Positions 45,860 to 58,173 are shown, counted from the first letter of the stretch. The stretch is 64,000 nt of DNA from Amyloporia xantha (GCA_036971615.1 JAYKKR010000003.1:2480001-2544000), one strand, 5' to 3'. Program-made: numbers and translations. The notes: generated by a model from the sequence alone, not told the origin.

Positions 45860-47461
45860 TCACAGATGCAGGCCTGCGTGAAGAGGACAGTGCGCAACAT
45901 GCAGTTCAGAAACGAGACGGTTCTGATTTGGTCGGCAGCTAAAGGAGGGCATATGGCCCGGACAGGGCAAGACCGGGTCAGGGCCATTTTCGCCCATATC
46001 CACCATATCTCTTAATTGCCCATTCGTGGGCGGTACGTCGAATACTTCCATACGAACATGTTGTCGCAGCCATTCTATCGAACCGAAGTCGATTGCACAT
46101 TCGCTGCCCAATCGCAGCAGAGTAATGGGTCGTGCGCAATCCTTGCGAAACGCAATGACCTCTTTGAGACATTCGGCGTCGGAATCGATATTGGTTATGC
46201 TTATGGTGGAGAGTCGATGCCAGAAAGGGGTATGTAGGAAGTAGTAGGGATCCTTCGTCAATTGTTCTCTCACGTTCAACACTTCCATGAACACCTCCGG
46301 GTCAGCGTCGATAATGGCCAGATGAGTTAGCGCGGGGAAGGTAGCGATGAAACTAGAGTCGAGATCGTGGATGTGCATTGATCCAGGCATGTGCGAAATG
46401 CACAGCGTGTCCACGGCAGGAAAGCGAATGGGAGTTTCTTCGTCTTTGAGTCTTTGCAGCAGCTCGTTGAAATATATGGACGATACCTGCGACAGCTCTA
46501 GATGCGATAACGAGGGCATATGCAGCATGTTCAGGAGCTCGTAGATATCGTCGATGTTGTCCAAGATCAGGTGACGTAAGCACAGAGCGGGTATGGGAGA
46601 CTTGTCAGCGACGAGGTCCGTATAAGGCGGTACGAATGAGATACAGCTCAACGATAACATTGTAAGCGATGGTGACCTCGACAACAATGCCCGCAAAGCA
46701 GTAAAGCTGAAAATCTGTCTTTCCTTGGTGGCAAGGAAGAGTTCTGTGAGACCCTGTGCAAAATGGGAGGAGAGGGAAAGCCCTATATTTGTGAAGCGCA
46801 TGCAACGAAGTGATGGTAATCCACCAGTGAGAAACGGCTCCGTGTTCGTGTATGGTTCGGTTGAGACAAGTTGCAGATATTGAAGGCGAGGTAAAGCTAT
46901 TCCCGGAAGAGCTTCACGGATCTTGACTATGACTTCTGGATAGGTTGTAAAGACAGAGAAGCGACGCCAGCGATTGACATGAGCAACGAGGAGCTCGATA
47001 TACTTCTCCACGTTGTGCCACTGGTCCGTCTGTTTGTATAGACGCCATGTGTTGGGGGGACTGGTGCAATCTAGAATGATATCGATGGTCCGTTGCCTAG
47101 ATCTCGTAAGAAGGGTTGATACGTATTCCGGTGGTTTCTCTCCCGTGAGACATAGATAAGTCCATATCACCGGAGTATTTAGAGCGATGCTACGCCAGCG
47201 TCGGGAGACATGGGACACGGTCACAGGGAACGACGTATGGCCTTTGTAGCGAGGTTGGCGGTACCCAAACTCGAAAACAAGAGACATAATTTCCGAAGGG
47301 ACGTAATGGATAGGGGCCAACTTGGCAGTCTCGGCTTGTACGCCGCGTAGCTTCTCGTCGATGGCTAAGATCTGATGTATGAGCTCATCGCGTTTGTGGC
47401 ACAGCTGCAATGTCTGCTCTCCGAGCTTCTTGATTTGTTCCTGCCGTTCGCGGCCAAACAT
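45860..47461 (-). CDS. F-box protein with N-terminal coiled coil and LRR-like body
   Basis: A single-exon F-box protein of 533 residues, of a type heavily expanded in Agaricomycetes. It starts MFGRERQEQIKKLGEQTLQL with a heptad-rich helix, then the F-box signature IHYVPSEIMSLVFEFGY...VSHVSRRWRSIALNTPVIWT. The rest has irregular leucine-rich repeats (LPRLQYLQLVSTEP, LPSLRCMRFTNIGLS, MPSLSHLELSQVSS, ALTHLAIIDADPE) that normally bind the substrate of the SCF ubiquitin ligase. No intron is needed. It is transcribed divergently from the Shp1/p47 gene across about 400 bp carrying three ACGCGT boxes. The substrate is unknown. Confidence 0.85.
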   Translation of the reverse strand: MFGRERQEQIKKLGEQTLQLCHKRDELIHQILAIDEKLRGVQAETAKLAPIHYVPSEIMSLVFEFGYRQPRYKGHTSFPVTVSHVSRRWRSIALNTPVIWTYLCLTGEKPPEYVSTLLTRSRQRTIDIILDCTSPPNTWRLYKQTDQWHNVEKYIELLVAHVNRWRRFSVFTTYPEVIVKIREALPGIALPRLQYLQLVSTEPYTNTEPFLTGGLPSLRCMRFTNIGLSLSSHFAQGLTELFLATKERQIFSFTALRALLSRSPSLTMLSLSCISFVPPYTDLVADKSPIPALCLRHLILDNIDDIYELLNMLHMPSLSHLELSQVSSIYFNELLQRLKDEETPIRFPAVDTLCISHMPGSMHIHDLDSSFIATFPALTHLAIIDADPEVFMEVLNVREQLTKDPYYFLHTPFWHRLSTISITNIDSDAECLKEVIAFRKDCARPITLLRLGSECAIDFGSIEWLRQHVRMEVFDVPPTNGQLRDMVDMGENGPDPVLPCPGHMPSFSCRPNQNRLVSELHVAHCPLHAGLHL

Positions 47462-47690
47462 GACGCGTCTGAGTAGCTATGTTTAAGCCTTTATCGCATC
47501 ACAGAGCTGCCTAGTGTACGTACCACGACTCTGGGAACGGTGCAATTGTATGACACTCGTCAGTTCGATTCAAGAGCAACACTAGGCGAGAGAAATGAAT
47601 AGTCGATTATCACACGAAGAGTTCGAGTCTTACCACGTAGTTGAGGGGTTAGTTTAGTGAAGAGAGCTCGAGCAAGGCTTCGTCTATTGA

Positions 47691-47778
47691 ACGCGTCAAT
47701 TTGAGGACGCGTTGTTTAGCCACAGTCACGATTATGCGTCACGGCGAGATCGTCACAGGGTGCACGTGCACGACGCGT
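47691..47778. promoter_or_regulatory. Cluster of three ACGCGT (MCB-like) boxes in a divergent promoter
   Basis: ACGCGT occurs at 47691-47696, 47707-47712 and 47773-47778, within 88 bp, between the divergent F-box and Shp1/p47 genes. ACGCGT is the MluI cell-cycle box bound by MBF-type (Mbp1/Swi6) factors in fungi. Three copies in 88 bp is well above chance for a 6-mer. Cell-cycle regulation of either gene is inferred. Confidence 0.5.
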
Positions 47779-47862
47779 AACTGTGGCGAGCGGGGTGTGT
47801 AGAAAAGCTCTCAACGCTCATCGACATATCGCGGACCTTCATCCGAAACATTATATAAAATA

Positions 47863-49414
47863 ATGTCTGGCGATAACGGTACTTCTCGTCCTACACGGCC
47901 TTGGACTCGTCCTTCGAATACCCCTCCTAGGATTGGCCGCATCGGAGGATGGAGCTCTTCTGCCTCTTCGTCCAGGTGAGTCTGCAGAGTCAATGCCAGA
48001 TCCACTGTTGAAGTGTCTGCATCTCAAGTGCCAGAAGTAACTCTGGAGGACCTCGAATTGCCACACTTCGTGATGTGGGCAGCAGCGGCCCTTCATTGCC
48101 CCCGGGCGGGATGGGAGGGCACGGGCATGCTCACAGCGGCAGTGACGACGACGACGACGCAGAGGATGAGAACCAAGAAACCCAAGGAGAAAGCTGGTTT
48201 GCTGGGGGAGAGAGGAGGTCTGTTTCAGCTTGCTGACAAGCAGGGAATCGCTGACGCCTCCCTTCACCGATAACAGTGGTATCTCCATTCAAAACCCTGA
48301 CCGTCCTGGCGCGGTGCCTGGTGGCAATCTCGTTCGCGATCTGCTGCGTAGAGCTGCTGAGTACGTGATGAGACTGGATCGAGCGTGGTCAGTCTTGTGC
48401 TGAATCCCTTTCATAGAGCTGGGCCTCCACCCCAGCCTGAAACCGGCTCCGCTCGCAGCGCGGCGTTCGCCGGCAGTGGCCATACTCTTGGCAGCGATGA
48501 GGTAGAGAGTCAATTGATACCTGATCCTAGTGCTCCTGCAGGTATGATCTTGTCGCGCTTCCCTGCTCGGCTACTAATCTATAGTAGAGCTCGAGGAGGA
48601 AACGGCTATCCGTCATCTCACTTTCTGGCGAGACGGCTTCAGTGTTGAGGATGGACAACTTATGCGTTACGATGATCCTGGCAACTCCCAGATTCTTGCT
48701 GAAATCAACGCAGGGTAGGATTCTGGCTCTAATTTGCCGTGCTGTGCGCGTATTCACCATTCGCCCTTACCTCTTAGTCGGGCACCCCCGCATATCTTGA
48801 ACGTCGCTCCTGGTCAACCCGTTGAATTGCGAGTAGTCAAGCGTCTACAAGATGAATATGTGGCCTCTCCAAAGGCACGCAGCTCTGCTACCTTCTCGGG
48901 TTCAGGCTATCGGCTCGGCTCCCCAGTGCCGTCAGTGTCATCAGCTGCTACGGCTGGTCCCAGTGGGAGTAGCGACATGCCGGGATCTTTCCCAGGCGCA
49001 AGTACTACTTCCAGCGCAGCCTCGCCTGAAAGGAATGCGGAGTCTATCAACACCAGGTTCGAGGTCGACCAAACTCTACCTGCGACTAGTGTGCAAATCA
49101 GATTGGCGGATGGGACTCGGTGCGTATATAGTAAATCACCGGTGGCAACTACTCTGATGAATATCGTAGCCTGGTATGTCGCATGAACCTGACTCATACC
49201 GTCGGTGACATTAGGAATTTCATTAACGCGTACGCTTTGAGTCAAATCTTGTCTTATGCTTGGTTCTCACTGTGTTTAAAGTGCACGTCCCGAGAACAAT
49301 TCGCGTCCGTACACAATCGGCACGGCGTTCCCTACTCGCATATTAGAAGATGACTCCCAGACCATTCAAGCTGCCGGCTTGATCAACAGTGTAGTATTAC
49401 AGAGATGGGTCTAA
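47863..49414 (+). CDS. Shp1/p47-like Cdc48 (p97) cofactor with SEP and UBX domains
   Basis: Shp1/p47 recruits Cdc48/p97 to ubiquitinated substrates in membrane fusion, protein degradation and phosphatase control. The start ATG at 47863 gives [13 protein letters not shown] and then [11 protein letters not shown]. An acidic linker ([14 protein letters not shown]) leads to [10 protein letters not shown], typical of this family. The SEP domain reads [20 protein letters not shown] ... [18 protein letters not shown]. The UBX domain reads [22 protein letters not shown] with the loop [12 protein letters not shown] and ends [10 protein letters not shown]. At least seven short exons join in frame. The UBA domain expected at the extreme N-terminus of p47 is not visible. 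The gene shares a divergent promoter with an F-box gene. Confidence 0.88.
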
Positions 49415-49811
49415 GTGATATAGGGGAGATTTCTTCACACTACTTTTGGGTGTTCTGTCCGGACATGCTGTCTGAGTATGTAAATGATGTATAGTAATGA
49501 AATCGAAAGCGTTTGGGTCGGTGAATGTTGTCGTGCGTGTCGACATACGACCTGATGTTCGACGAGGTCACCGTCTATGCGCAACAAGCCGTATGAGTCG
49601 ATGTACATCGTCTGTGGTTACGCGACATGGAAAGCTTATGTAAATGTCAATAGAACGACCTTGTAGGTCGATGTCGATTCGTGTGTGAAAAACACGCCTC
49701 GACGCGTCTGTGGCACCTGCACTTTATCTCGAGTATCACGCGTCGCTACCGCGTGCGACCCTGCCATTCTCAATTTCCTTGTTGCACACGCCGTGTAAAA
49801 GCGTATTCAAG
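49415..49811. promoter_or_regulatory. Nse3 upstream region with two ACGCGT boxes
   Basis: ACGCGT occurs at 49702-49707 and 49738-49743, about 110 and 74 bp upstream of the Nse3 start. MBF-type factors that bind this box drive S-phase genes in fungi, which fits a DNA-repair/cohesion-like complex subunit. No other gene is supported in this interval. Confidence 0.45.
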
Positions 49812-51244
49812 ATGGCTCGTGCCGGTACTCGTTCACAACGACAGCCTTCCCAAACTCAAACGCGCCAGCCCAGGGGGTCGCAATCTCAGCCTCAACGTAC
49901 TCGACGTGGTCGCGTCGACGAGGACGAAGAAGAAGCGGAAGACGGTGATCAAGCAGAAAGAGAGGATGACGACGCGAATGGCGAAGACGACGCTATGGAT
50001 GGAGATGGCGCGCAGAAGGTGAGTGCTTATCATTCTCCCCCGAGACGAAGTTTATGAATGCTATCTGAAAAGGAGCTGGAGAGAAAAGCAAACGATCTCG
50101 TCCGACTAGCCCTCTTCACAGAGAGTAGGCGCGTTCCTTTGAGAAGGGAAGAAATCTCAAAGAAAGGTGCGCATTGGATTTCTCTTTAGGCTTGGAGTGC
50201 GAACCTTTGGCAACATCCTGCATCGGGTAGTTCTGGGTTCGAGCACACGGTCCTTCAATGTGGTCTTAGCCCATGCACAAGATATATTGCAGAAAACGTT
50301 TGGTATGGAACTAGTCGAGTTACAGTCTCGCGCCGGTTTGGAAAAGGATGCTGCCACCGACAAAAATGCAGATCTGATGAAGAACACTGGTGTGAAGAAG
50401 AGAGGTACGAATGCACTCGATACCGGGGGGTTTTCCGTGCATCTTACAGTTTTCGATTATTCGCAACACAGCCGCCCCCTCGGGAACAAAGACGTATATT
50501 CTACGCTCTCTGCTAGATCCGAAGATCATAGAAAGAGCGTGTATGCCAGATCCCGACATCTCAAGGCTCGAACAGGAGGAGCTTGTCAACGACGATGATT
50601 ATGACAATGAAGATGCTGGTGTTGGCGCTCATTCTAACGGAAGCATCTTGGCGTGGCATCATTGTGATGAATTGGGATCGGTCGGTCTGCTTTATGTCAT
50701 TCTTGCAATGATACTCGTCGACGGAAGAGTGATGAGGGACAGTAAGTGCTTTCTCCGTGTGGTCAGAATGCCCACCAACTTTATGTACCCAGATGACCTA
50801 CGAGCGATCCTCAAACGTCTTCGTCTCCCGTCTGGTGCTACCATTCCACTGAGCAGCCGATCGACCCAGCAATCATTCACAGTTGACACATATCTGACGC
50901 AACTCGTGCGCCAGGGATACCTCGATCGGCAACGCGTCGGAGAAGCAAAGGGTGGGAAACGCGGCAGAGCTCCAGCAGCTACTCAAGCGGCTGCTGGCGA
51001 CGATGGTGCGAACGTATTCGAATGGCGCTGGGGATCAAGAGCCATGAGTGAGGTTGGCGAGACAGCGATTGCCAAGTTTGTCGCCGAATTCATGGTCGAG
51101 CGGCCAAGGGAGGAAGACGAAGAGGAGGATGCGGAGGCCGCTGACCGTAGAGCCGAAGACGCGGCAAAGAAGAAGCAATTCGAAGCCATCATGAAGGGTA
51201 TAGAGAGGGCTGCTGCTGGTATTGCTTTGCAAGATCTTAAATGA
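49812..51244 (+). CDS. nse3: Nse3, MAGE-domain subunit of the Smc5/6 complex
   Basis: Nse3 with Nse1 and Nse4 bridges the Smc5/6 heads and helps DNA loading and repair. The start ATG at 49812 gives MARAGTRSQRQPS; the N-terminus is basic, Gln-rich and then acidic. The MAGE domain runs from LERKANDLVRLALFTESR through ILQKTFGMELVELQ, SGTKTYILRSLLDP, WHHCDELGSVGLLYVILAMI and LPSGATIPL to YLTQLVRQGYLDRQR and VFEWRWGSRAMSEVGE. Five or six exons join in frame; acceptors at about 50228 and 50479 resolve two apparent frame breaks. The C-terminus is a charged helix (EDAAKKKQFEAIMKGIERA). Its length of about 390 residues is normal for fungal Nse3. The domain call is firm; the name follows from fungi having a single MAGE gene. 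Confidence 0.87.
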
Positions 51245-51465
51245 TGTTGACTGCTGCGTCCGTGATTCTTGTTGTGTGTTGGCTATGTTTATTACTACTG
51301 TCGCGCGATGCTTTGGTATCATAGTTAGTAAGGTAGATTCGTTATACTGATGATGCACAAGCTACGAGAAAGACATAAATTGTATGTATCCACAAAGAAC
51401 GTGCATGACCATGGAATGAAAGAACAGCCGAGTCGATGCATCCAAGAAATGGTAAGCTGTGTTTT

Positions 51466-53620
51466 TTACGCCTTTACTCTCCTAGTCATGGTCAACGGTA
51501 CGTTGTGCACACCGAAGCTAAGCCCAATGAGATCACCCTGCAAGACACGCTTCCTCCACATCTCTTTGGTCTCACCAGGCTTCAGAGGAACGCTAAATTT
51601 CCAGTCCCGTAGGAGGCATGTCAACAGGCACACACCAACTGTCAGCGCGAATTTGCGACCGATGCACGCTCGGGGTCCAAGACCGAAAAATGTGAGGTCG
51701 ACCTCGGACTGCACATCGTACCAACGTGATGGATCGTAGCGTTCTGGGTCAGGGAAATGCCGAGGATTGTAGTCTAGCGGGCGAATAATTCATCTCAGGA
51801 AGCCAGATTTCATGTTTAAGAAGTCATGTAAACTCACGAATACCGATCATGTCCACGATAATCCGGGTGCCAGGAGGGACCACAAGCGTCGTCTCGTTCC
51901 CCTTGTCATCAGAGAGTTTCAAGGGGACGGTGTCAGTAGTATCTCTCGTCAACAACGAACCTCCAGCTGAATGGAATTTCAGTGTTAGCTTAGCCGTTCG
52001 ATCAAAGAAAAGGTGAAATGAACTCACGGAACATTCGCACAGCTTCATGAAAGCAAGCGAGGACTTTGTCAAGCGAAGCAAAATCATCGAACGTCTGGTT
52101 GTGAGGAAAGTTATAGGCGAGATGACAATCTATCACCAAGTCAGTACGTACCGGGTCTCGACCATCTGGTAATACTTCGTTAATGAACTTGACAACCTTC
52201 TCCTGTTCCTCTTCATACAAAGCAAGTAGCGCCAGTGTCGCGGTGGACGCGTGAGCCGTAGTCTCTGCGAGTTCTGTTATTGTCTGGACGACCGCCAGCG
52301 TGATGAGTCTTACCATGTCCAGCAAACAAGAATGAAAACACGTTGCCAATCTGGAGATAAAGATTAGCACATGATCATGGCCAACGACGTCACGATGGTA
52401 CATACAACTTCATGATCATCCAGTCCGTTCTTGCCTTCGGATTCGCTGGCAGAAATTAGCCTCGTGAACAGATCGCTGGCTGTCGCCTCATCCTCCATGG
52501 ACGACGCAAACTCTTCCTTCTTCGCCGCAATAAACGAACGCATGAGTGTTGCGAGACGACGGTAGGCTTCATCAACTGAATGCAAACTATGAACCGGTTG
52601 ATGAGCGCCGTCCTTGCTAGGTCATAACTTTGTGCTAACCGTTTGATAGGCAATTTATAGGCCCATTTCGGCGTGGCGAGACGAATGATAACATTATCAG
52701 AAACAATGGCAAGGGCCTTCTCGAATGGTATTTCACCCTCTTCGACGGTGCCGAGCCATGGGAACGGGAGACCGAAGCCGCATCGCGATATGATGCCTAG
52801 GGTGAACTGCGCATATTAGGATAAGCTAATGAGACGCAACGATGAAGTTTAGATACCTTTGATAAGTAGAGATCAATCGCATCCAAAGTGAATGACTTCC
52901 GCTCAAGCCACTCCTCTCCTTCTACCATCTCATGGTAGAAGCGAACGGTATCACGCGCCGCCATGGTATATCTAATTTAGTGATGAATGCGCATTCCAAC
53001 CGACTGCAGAGTAGGGGATACATACGCCCTGGGGGAAAACGCAGGTCCTACCACCCGTTTATGCTTCCTATACGCTCCATGATTGACAGTGAGGATACTA
53101 TCTCCCCAAAGCCTGGCGGGCGAAATGTCTAAGTTAAACGCGTGAAGAAAGAAGATTCATCCACATACAATAACGCTTCCATGGCTTCCGGGGCTTTGAT
53201 CAAGGACGGGTCGTTCCTTAGGACTTGTTTGGCGACTTCCATGGAAGACGTGGTGATAACCGGGTCGCCGAAAAATGAGACCCATGAAATCGTCTCGGTG
53301 CCGTAGTAGTTGTAAACTGCGATACATAGTAAGAAAAGGAGACATGGCTGACGAAAAGATACCGCCTCGCCTGATTTCCGCCACAGCCACTGCCAGTTGA
53401 GGCCCGGATTGAAGTAGTTGGTTGGTATGGATGCGCCAATGAGAGAAAATTGGGGGAACAGGCTGCGAAAGCCGGGAAGGTAGCTAACCCTCTGAGGGAA
53501 AGTTAGCTGGGAATGTGCGCGATTGCTAGAGGTCTTTACCTTCAAGTTGATTATGAAGCGCACGGCCTTGGCGACTAGCCAGACGGCCAAGAGGGTGAGT
53601 ACTGCGGAAGTCCACATCAT
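51466..53620 (-). CDS. Cytochrome P450 monooxygenase
   Basis: The second P450 in the window, on the minus strand, starts at 53620 with a membrane anchor (WTSAVLTLLAVWLVAKAV). Exons carry VYNYYGTETISWVSFFGD, LWGDSIL then GAYRKHKRVVGPAFSP (the C helix, WxxxR-type region), and YRRLATLMRSFIAAKKEEF. The I helix is GNVFSFLFAGH with TTAHASTATLAL after an intron, the classic AGxxT form. ACFHEAVRMF carries the K-helix ExxR. The heme loop is FFGLGPRACIGRKFA. It ends DLIGLSFGVHNVPLTM...RRVKA at 51466. About ten short introns join in frame. It differs clearly from the P450 at 18690-20619 in its I helix and heme loop. The substrate is unknown, and no clustered biosynthetic gene is adjacent. Confidence 0.87.
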
Positions 53621-54351
53621 GGTCTCTCGGTGAAGCGACTTGGCGTGGAGGGGTATTATACAACTGAGTGGATTAATTTCAGCGAGGTGGTTCGATATTT
53701 ACACGACCCATTACACGATTCGCAACGCCGAGCGTGGCTGGACAATGAGACTTACCATAGCAGGACAGGTAGATCTCCGAGTACAGTAACCGCTGTCGCC
53801 ACTGTTCGGTCCCTCTGCGACCTGATCCATCGTCTATTCCGGAATTACTCTTCAACCGTTTAGGCCACTGTTCAACGTTTGGCAAGCTTCTAAATGATAT
53901 GGAGTCTCTTGAGACCAGCTCACATCGCGAACCCGACGTTCAAGCACTTGCACTGCGACACTTGGCGCGTCCTGTTCGGTTCCTGGTTGTGATTGCTGTT
54001 TATCGATAGTCCTGAGCCGGTACTAGTGACTGTGGAACGCGAACCATCCGCCTATTGTCATCCATTTTTGATCAGTCACTGGCAACGGAGACTACATCCG
54101 CCTGGGACCGCCAGGGACCCATTGCCTGCCGACACCGAGGTCGCATCGTTTCCGGTGGCTCGGGCCATCATTGCTGTTTGAACGAGCCTAGCTTCAGTGC
54201 CGCTTCACCGTCCTGAGCGCATCGTGATAACTTGTCTGCATCTTCGTGGTCTCAAGAGAAGTATCGTGAACCGGGCGCCTGTTCACACCCGGTTCACGCG
54301 CGCGGGGCCTCAAGCGCCCGCGCAGACTTTGCCCGAAATCACAGTCGGTTC
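53621..54351. other. Intergenic stretch before the nested transposons
   Basis: No coding signal is supported. It holds the P450 promoter side and the flank of the hAT fragment. Confidence 0.45.
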
Positions 54352-54945
54352 TAGTGTTGCGTAGAGCTGAGCCGAGCCGAGTCGAGCTGGGCAACTCGGC
54401 ATAACTCGGATTTCCGAATTTTGTCGAGGCGAGTTGCGAGCTGGCTCGCGAGTTCGGGATGGGGCGGCCCGTAACTCCAGCCAATAGCATTTTAGAGTGA
54501 GGACGGCGAGCCAACAGATGCGGGTGACGCTATTACGATTCACAGATGCATAATAATACGAAATAATGATACAGAAGATATACAGGATGCTGTAATTGCT
54601 TAGGAGACTATGTATTAGAAGTAGTGTCAATTTTACTGTTGGATATCAACTCCTCAAGCTCGTCATACTTGCCAGCTCTGAGAAGTTCATTCAGAGCTGC
54701 CTCTGTCACAGGGCCTTCAATCGTGTAGTCGGCTTCTTGGGCTACAAGACCTGTTGCGAAATCAAGCCGTGCCTGCTTGTAAACGTATTTCAATACTTGC
54801 AGCGCTTCCATTGTGCACGGATCAAGGCGGTTCCGGCGGAGAGTATCGGTCTCCTTGCTTGAGGAAAACATCCGCTCGTAGGAGACAGCAGACGCTTGTG
54901 CGGGCAGCACATCGAGTGCCACACGATACATATATGGGTAGAGAC
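54352..54945 (-). mobile_element. Truncated hAT element (3' end only)
   Basis: The terminus TAGTGTTG at 54352-54359 is identical to the ends of the intact element at 100-4241 and is followed by the same kind of CGAGT/CGAGC subterminal array. Reading minus, the last exon follows: VALDVLPAQASAVSYERMFS then SSKETDTLRRNRL, ending NSKIDTTSNT. It is close to the intact transposase but has SYERMF instead of SCERMF. The fragment stops where the Helitron-like sequence begins (about 54946), so everything upstream of the last exon is missing. It was probably cut by the Helitron insertion or a later deletion. Confidence 0.85.
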
Positions 54946-57900
54946 GTCCCAAATGACCTGTCATTTGGTTATCAATTCATGTACGGTGTGCGGTGCTGAC
55001 AAATCAGCTCCACCCATTGGAACCTAAACGTTTTGCCGATCACGTGAATCTCATTCGTCTCGTGTTGTAGCTGCCACTGTGGAACACATCCTTTTTTTTC
55101 GACATTGTGTCTCTTCTGACCAAACGTGTCGGTGCTTCCACGCGTGCTGTAATTTTTTTTATCTATGTAACGTTTTTTGCTGTCATCGTTGTGGGGATAT
55201 TGCATGTGTATCACGTGTAATGTCACGTGCTTGCTATCGGTCACGCCGCTCATAGCTGTCTTGTCTCGTTGGATCGGCTCACGTGATTGGGATTTTTTTT
55301 TGGGCCGGACAGCCCCTTGTCGGACCCCGTCCCTTTTGTCGACTTGAGCCTACCTCGGGACTGCATCGCTTTTCTCGCCTTGAGCCTACCTCGCCTGTTT
55401 GCCTCCCGAGTTGAATCGATGGTTTGTGTTGTCGTGCCGTCACCGTTCATGGTGGTCGGTGTTATTTTGTGCGCGTGGGCGGTTCTGTGTGCCCGCGTTG
55501 ATGTTGTATGTCGCCCTGCGGTTCGTTTTGCGGGCAGACTAGAGGATGAGCACCGCCCGCCCTGTGCTGTAGTCCATGCCAGCGGTGGCGGTGATATGCG
55601 ATCCAATGTGTTTGATCACGCACTGTACGGACCATCTACCGTCGTGTACGCCCCCTCTGCGGAGTGCCTTCTCCCTCCGTTGTTATACTGTGGCTCCTAT
55701 GTCCGTCTTGGTGATGGGCCGTCTTCGTCTGTCGATGTGCGGCGGATTACCGTCGATGTGCCGCTATCTTTTCTTGCTCCTCGTTTACCGCTCCGTTCGC
55801 TTCAGGGTCTTGTACGCCTTCATCGTATTCAGCTTCCTCGTGCGTCCCGCAAAGCGCAGGATATGTCTGACGTTTTAGCCAGTCATGTGTGCAACTGGCG
55901 GTGCCCTACCTCTGTGTCTGAATTTATTTCGCTCGCTGAGAACAAGACTGCCGTACAGCAAAGCTCTCGCAGCGCCGTGTTCTCTTCTGCTTGGCTCAGT
56001 GGGCACCGGTTGATCTCGGGAATTCCTCCCCTGTCTCGGACCGACAGACTGTTTCGTTACGTTGCCTCTATGGATCTGTCTGCTTACGTTTTCTCGCCTG
56101 CAGACGTCGTCGTATTGGTCCCGGTCGCCGAGCTTGTCAATAAACTCCCCCTGACGTCTTTGTCGCAGCTCGCGTCTGTACATGGCGTACATGTGCCTGC
56201 GATACACCGAGGTACATCAGATTGTGCTCGCGTGTTGGGTTTGCATGATTGTCGTGCTAGTGGCTGTCTTAACCTCGTAAGCGTATTTCGCGCGGTATCA
56301 TCTGCGTCCCCTCCACGCGTCAGTGGGACTCCTCTTTCTGCAGATGTTGCAGATGGAGTTCACTTGTCGGAAGACGTTCATTCACCTGACCCTTTGCGAG
56401 CTCTGCCACCCGGTGTTCATCAGTTTCCTCCTGGCGTGGCAGACCGTGAACGTTTTCGCGATATCGTGCGGGACTGGTGTGCGGGATTTTCACCCGAGGA
56501 GTGCCATGAGCGTTCATGTGCAGTCTGTGCCCGTTTAGTTGTCTTGCGCGATTTGCGTCGGGAGCGGTGCGATTCACTTAACTTATATTTGTTGGTTCGT
56601 CATGCAGATGGTGTCACTCGCGCTGGGCGCCGCAATCTATCGGAGCCCGTTCGAGAACTTGACGGGCCGATTCTGTACGAACCCGCAATCCATGTTGTAG
56701 ACGGTGTTCGCTACGCGGATGTTTGTAAGACTTGCCATCAGGTGCTTTCTCGCCACAGTGTGCCTGCGGAGGCGCTTGCGAATGGATTGTGGATTGGCGA
56801 CGTCCCGCCTGAGCTGCAGGGGCTCTTGTTCGCAGAGAAGCTTGCTATCGCCCGGATGCGCCACAACGCCTTTGTGGTGAAGGTGAACAAAGGCCAGCGC
56901 AAGATGCGCGCGAACGCTGTCGTGTTTTCGCAACCGGTTCAGAAGGTATATGATACTTTACCCCCTCCTCGAGAGGAGCTCGATCTTTGTTTAGCAATTT
57001 TATTTACAGGTTCCTCTGTACCCACTGAGGAAGATTTGAAGAGGACCCCGTTGCTTGTCCGTCACAACGTCGTAATGCGTGCGCTTCGGTGGCTGAAGCT
57101 CAATCATCGAGAGTATGCGTCTGTCGAGATATCTGAAGAAAACATGCGCACGTATCCGGATTCCGCTCCTCCTGTGGCTATCATTCACCGCCGTACCGAC
57201 GGCTCCACCGAAGGCGAATCGCTTTCGGTCCATGATTTCGAGTCTGAGCACGGCACAGAGACAGGGATGTGCTCGTTTGCGATGCATGGTATGAATGGTG
57301 CTGAGCTGGTCGATATGACGTATCACGCTCGCGTCGCGCTCGCTTTGCGTCATTTTCACGAAGGGGGTAAAGTGTTGTCTGTGGGTCATGATTCTCAGCC
57401 GGAATCGATGTACCACAACCCGGCGTTGTACCCTTCCCTTTTCCCTTGGCTATTCCCCTACGGTCTAGGCGGTTTTGAGAATGAACGCATCTCTCGTCGC
57501 ATGGCCCGCAAGCAGCACGTTAGACATCTCCTTATGTATGCAGATCGCCGATTCCAGACCGATGAATATTTCGCGTTTCTTGTATTTAATCAGGAGCAGA
57601 TACGCTCCTCGTCGCGTGGTGGGTTCCTTCTCACTCAAAAACGTAATCTGAAACACGTTGTTGACCGTATCCTCAACGTAGATATGGATGCGTTGGAACG
57701 CCTGATCCGTCGCGGCCACGACGTCCTGTTCATTAAACCCGAAGACGAACAGGAAAAGCAGTGTTTTGAGCTTCTGTCGGCTATAGATCATGTTGCGGGC
57801 CATGTTGAAGGGTCGGCGACTTCTCGTAAGTACCAGAACAGTGAGATACGGTCACTCATCATCGCCGAGAATGTTCCCGTGTTTTTCATTACGTTTTCGC

Positions 57901-58173
57901 CCGTTGATTTCAAACATCCACTGTGTCTGTACTACTGTGGCTACAAGCAGGACGTTTCGCTCCCCCCCCCACAACCGATGACAGCGGTGCCCGGTTGCGT
58001 GCTATCGCGACCAATCCCGTGGCGTGTGCCCGGTTTTTTCACTTTATGGTTACGTCTTTCATTAAACATGTACTCCGTGCGGACTCTGACAAAATAGGGT
58101 TGTTCGGGCCTACGTCGACATATTATGGTACGGTTGAATCGCAAGGACGCTTGACTTTACACCTGCACCTGCT
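54946..58173 (+). mobile_element. 5' part of a Helitron, interrupted
   Basis: It begins with the same palindromic leader as the fragment at 37410 and carries a Rep-type reading frame from about 55287. The sequence is Helitron-like through the HUH motif (58160-58168) and then changes abruptly at about 58173 to unrelated sequence carrying palindrome arrays. The helicase half and the 3' hairpin/CTRR end are absent from the window. Either the Helitron was interrupted by the following element, with its remainder beyond 64000, or it is truncated. Confidence 0.75.

Noticed and set aside
45595..45987. Separate minus-strand gene at the end of the F-box gene
   Set aside because: It overlaps the F-box coding end in another frame and has no motif.
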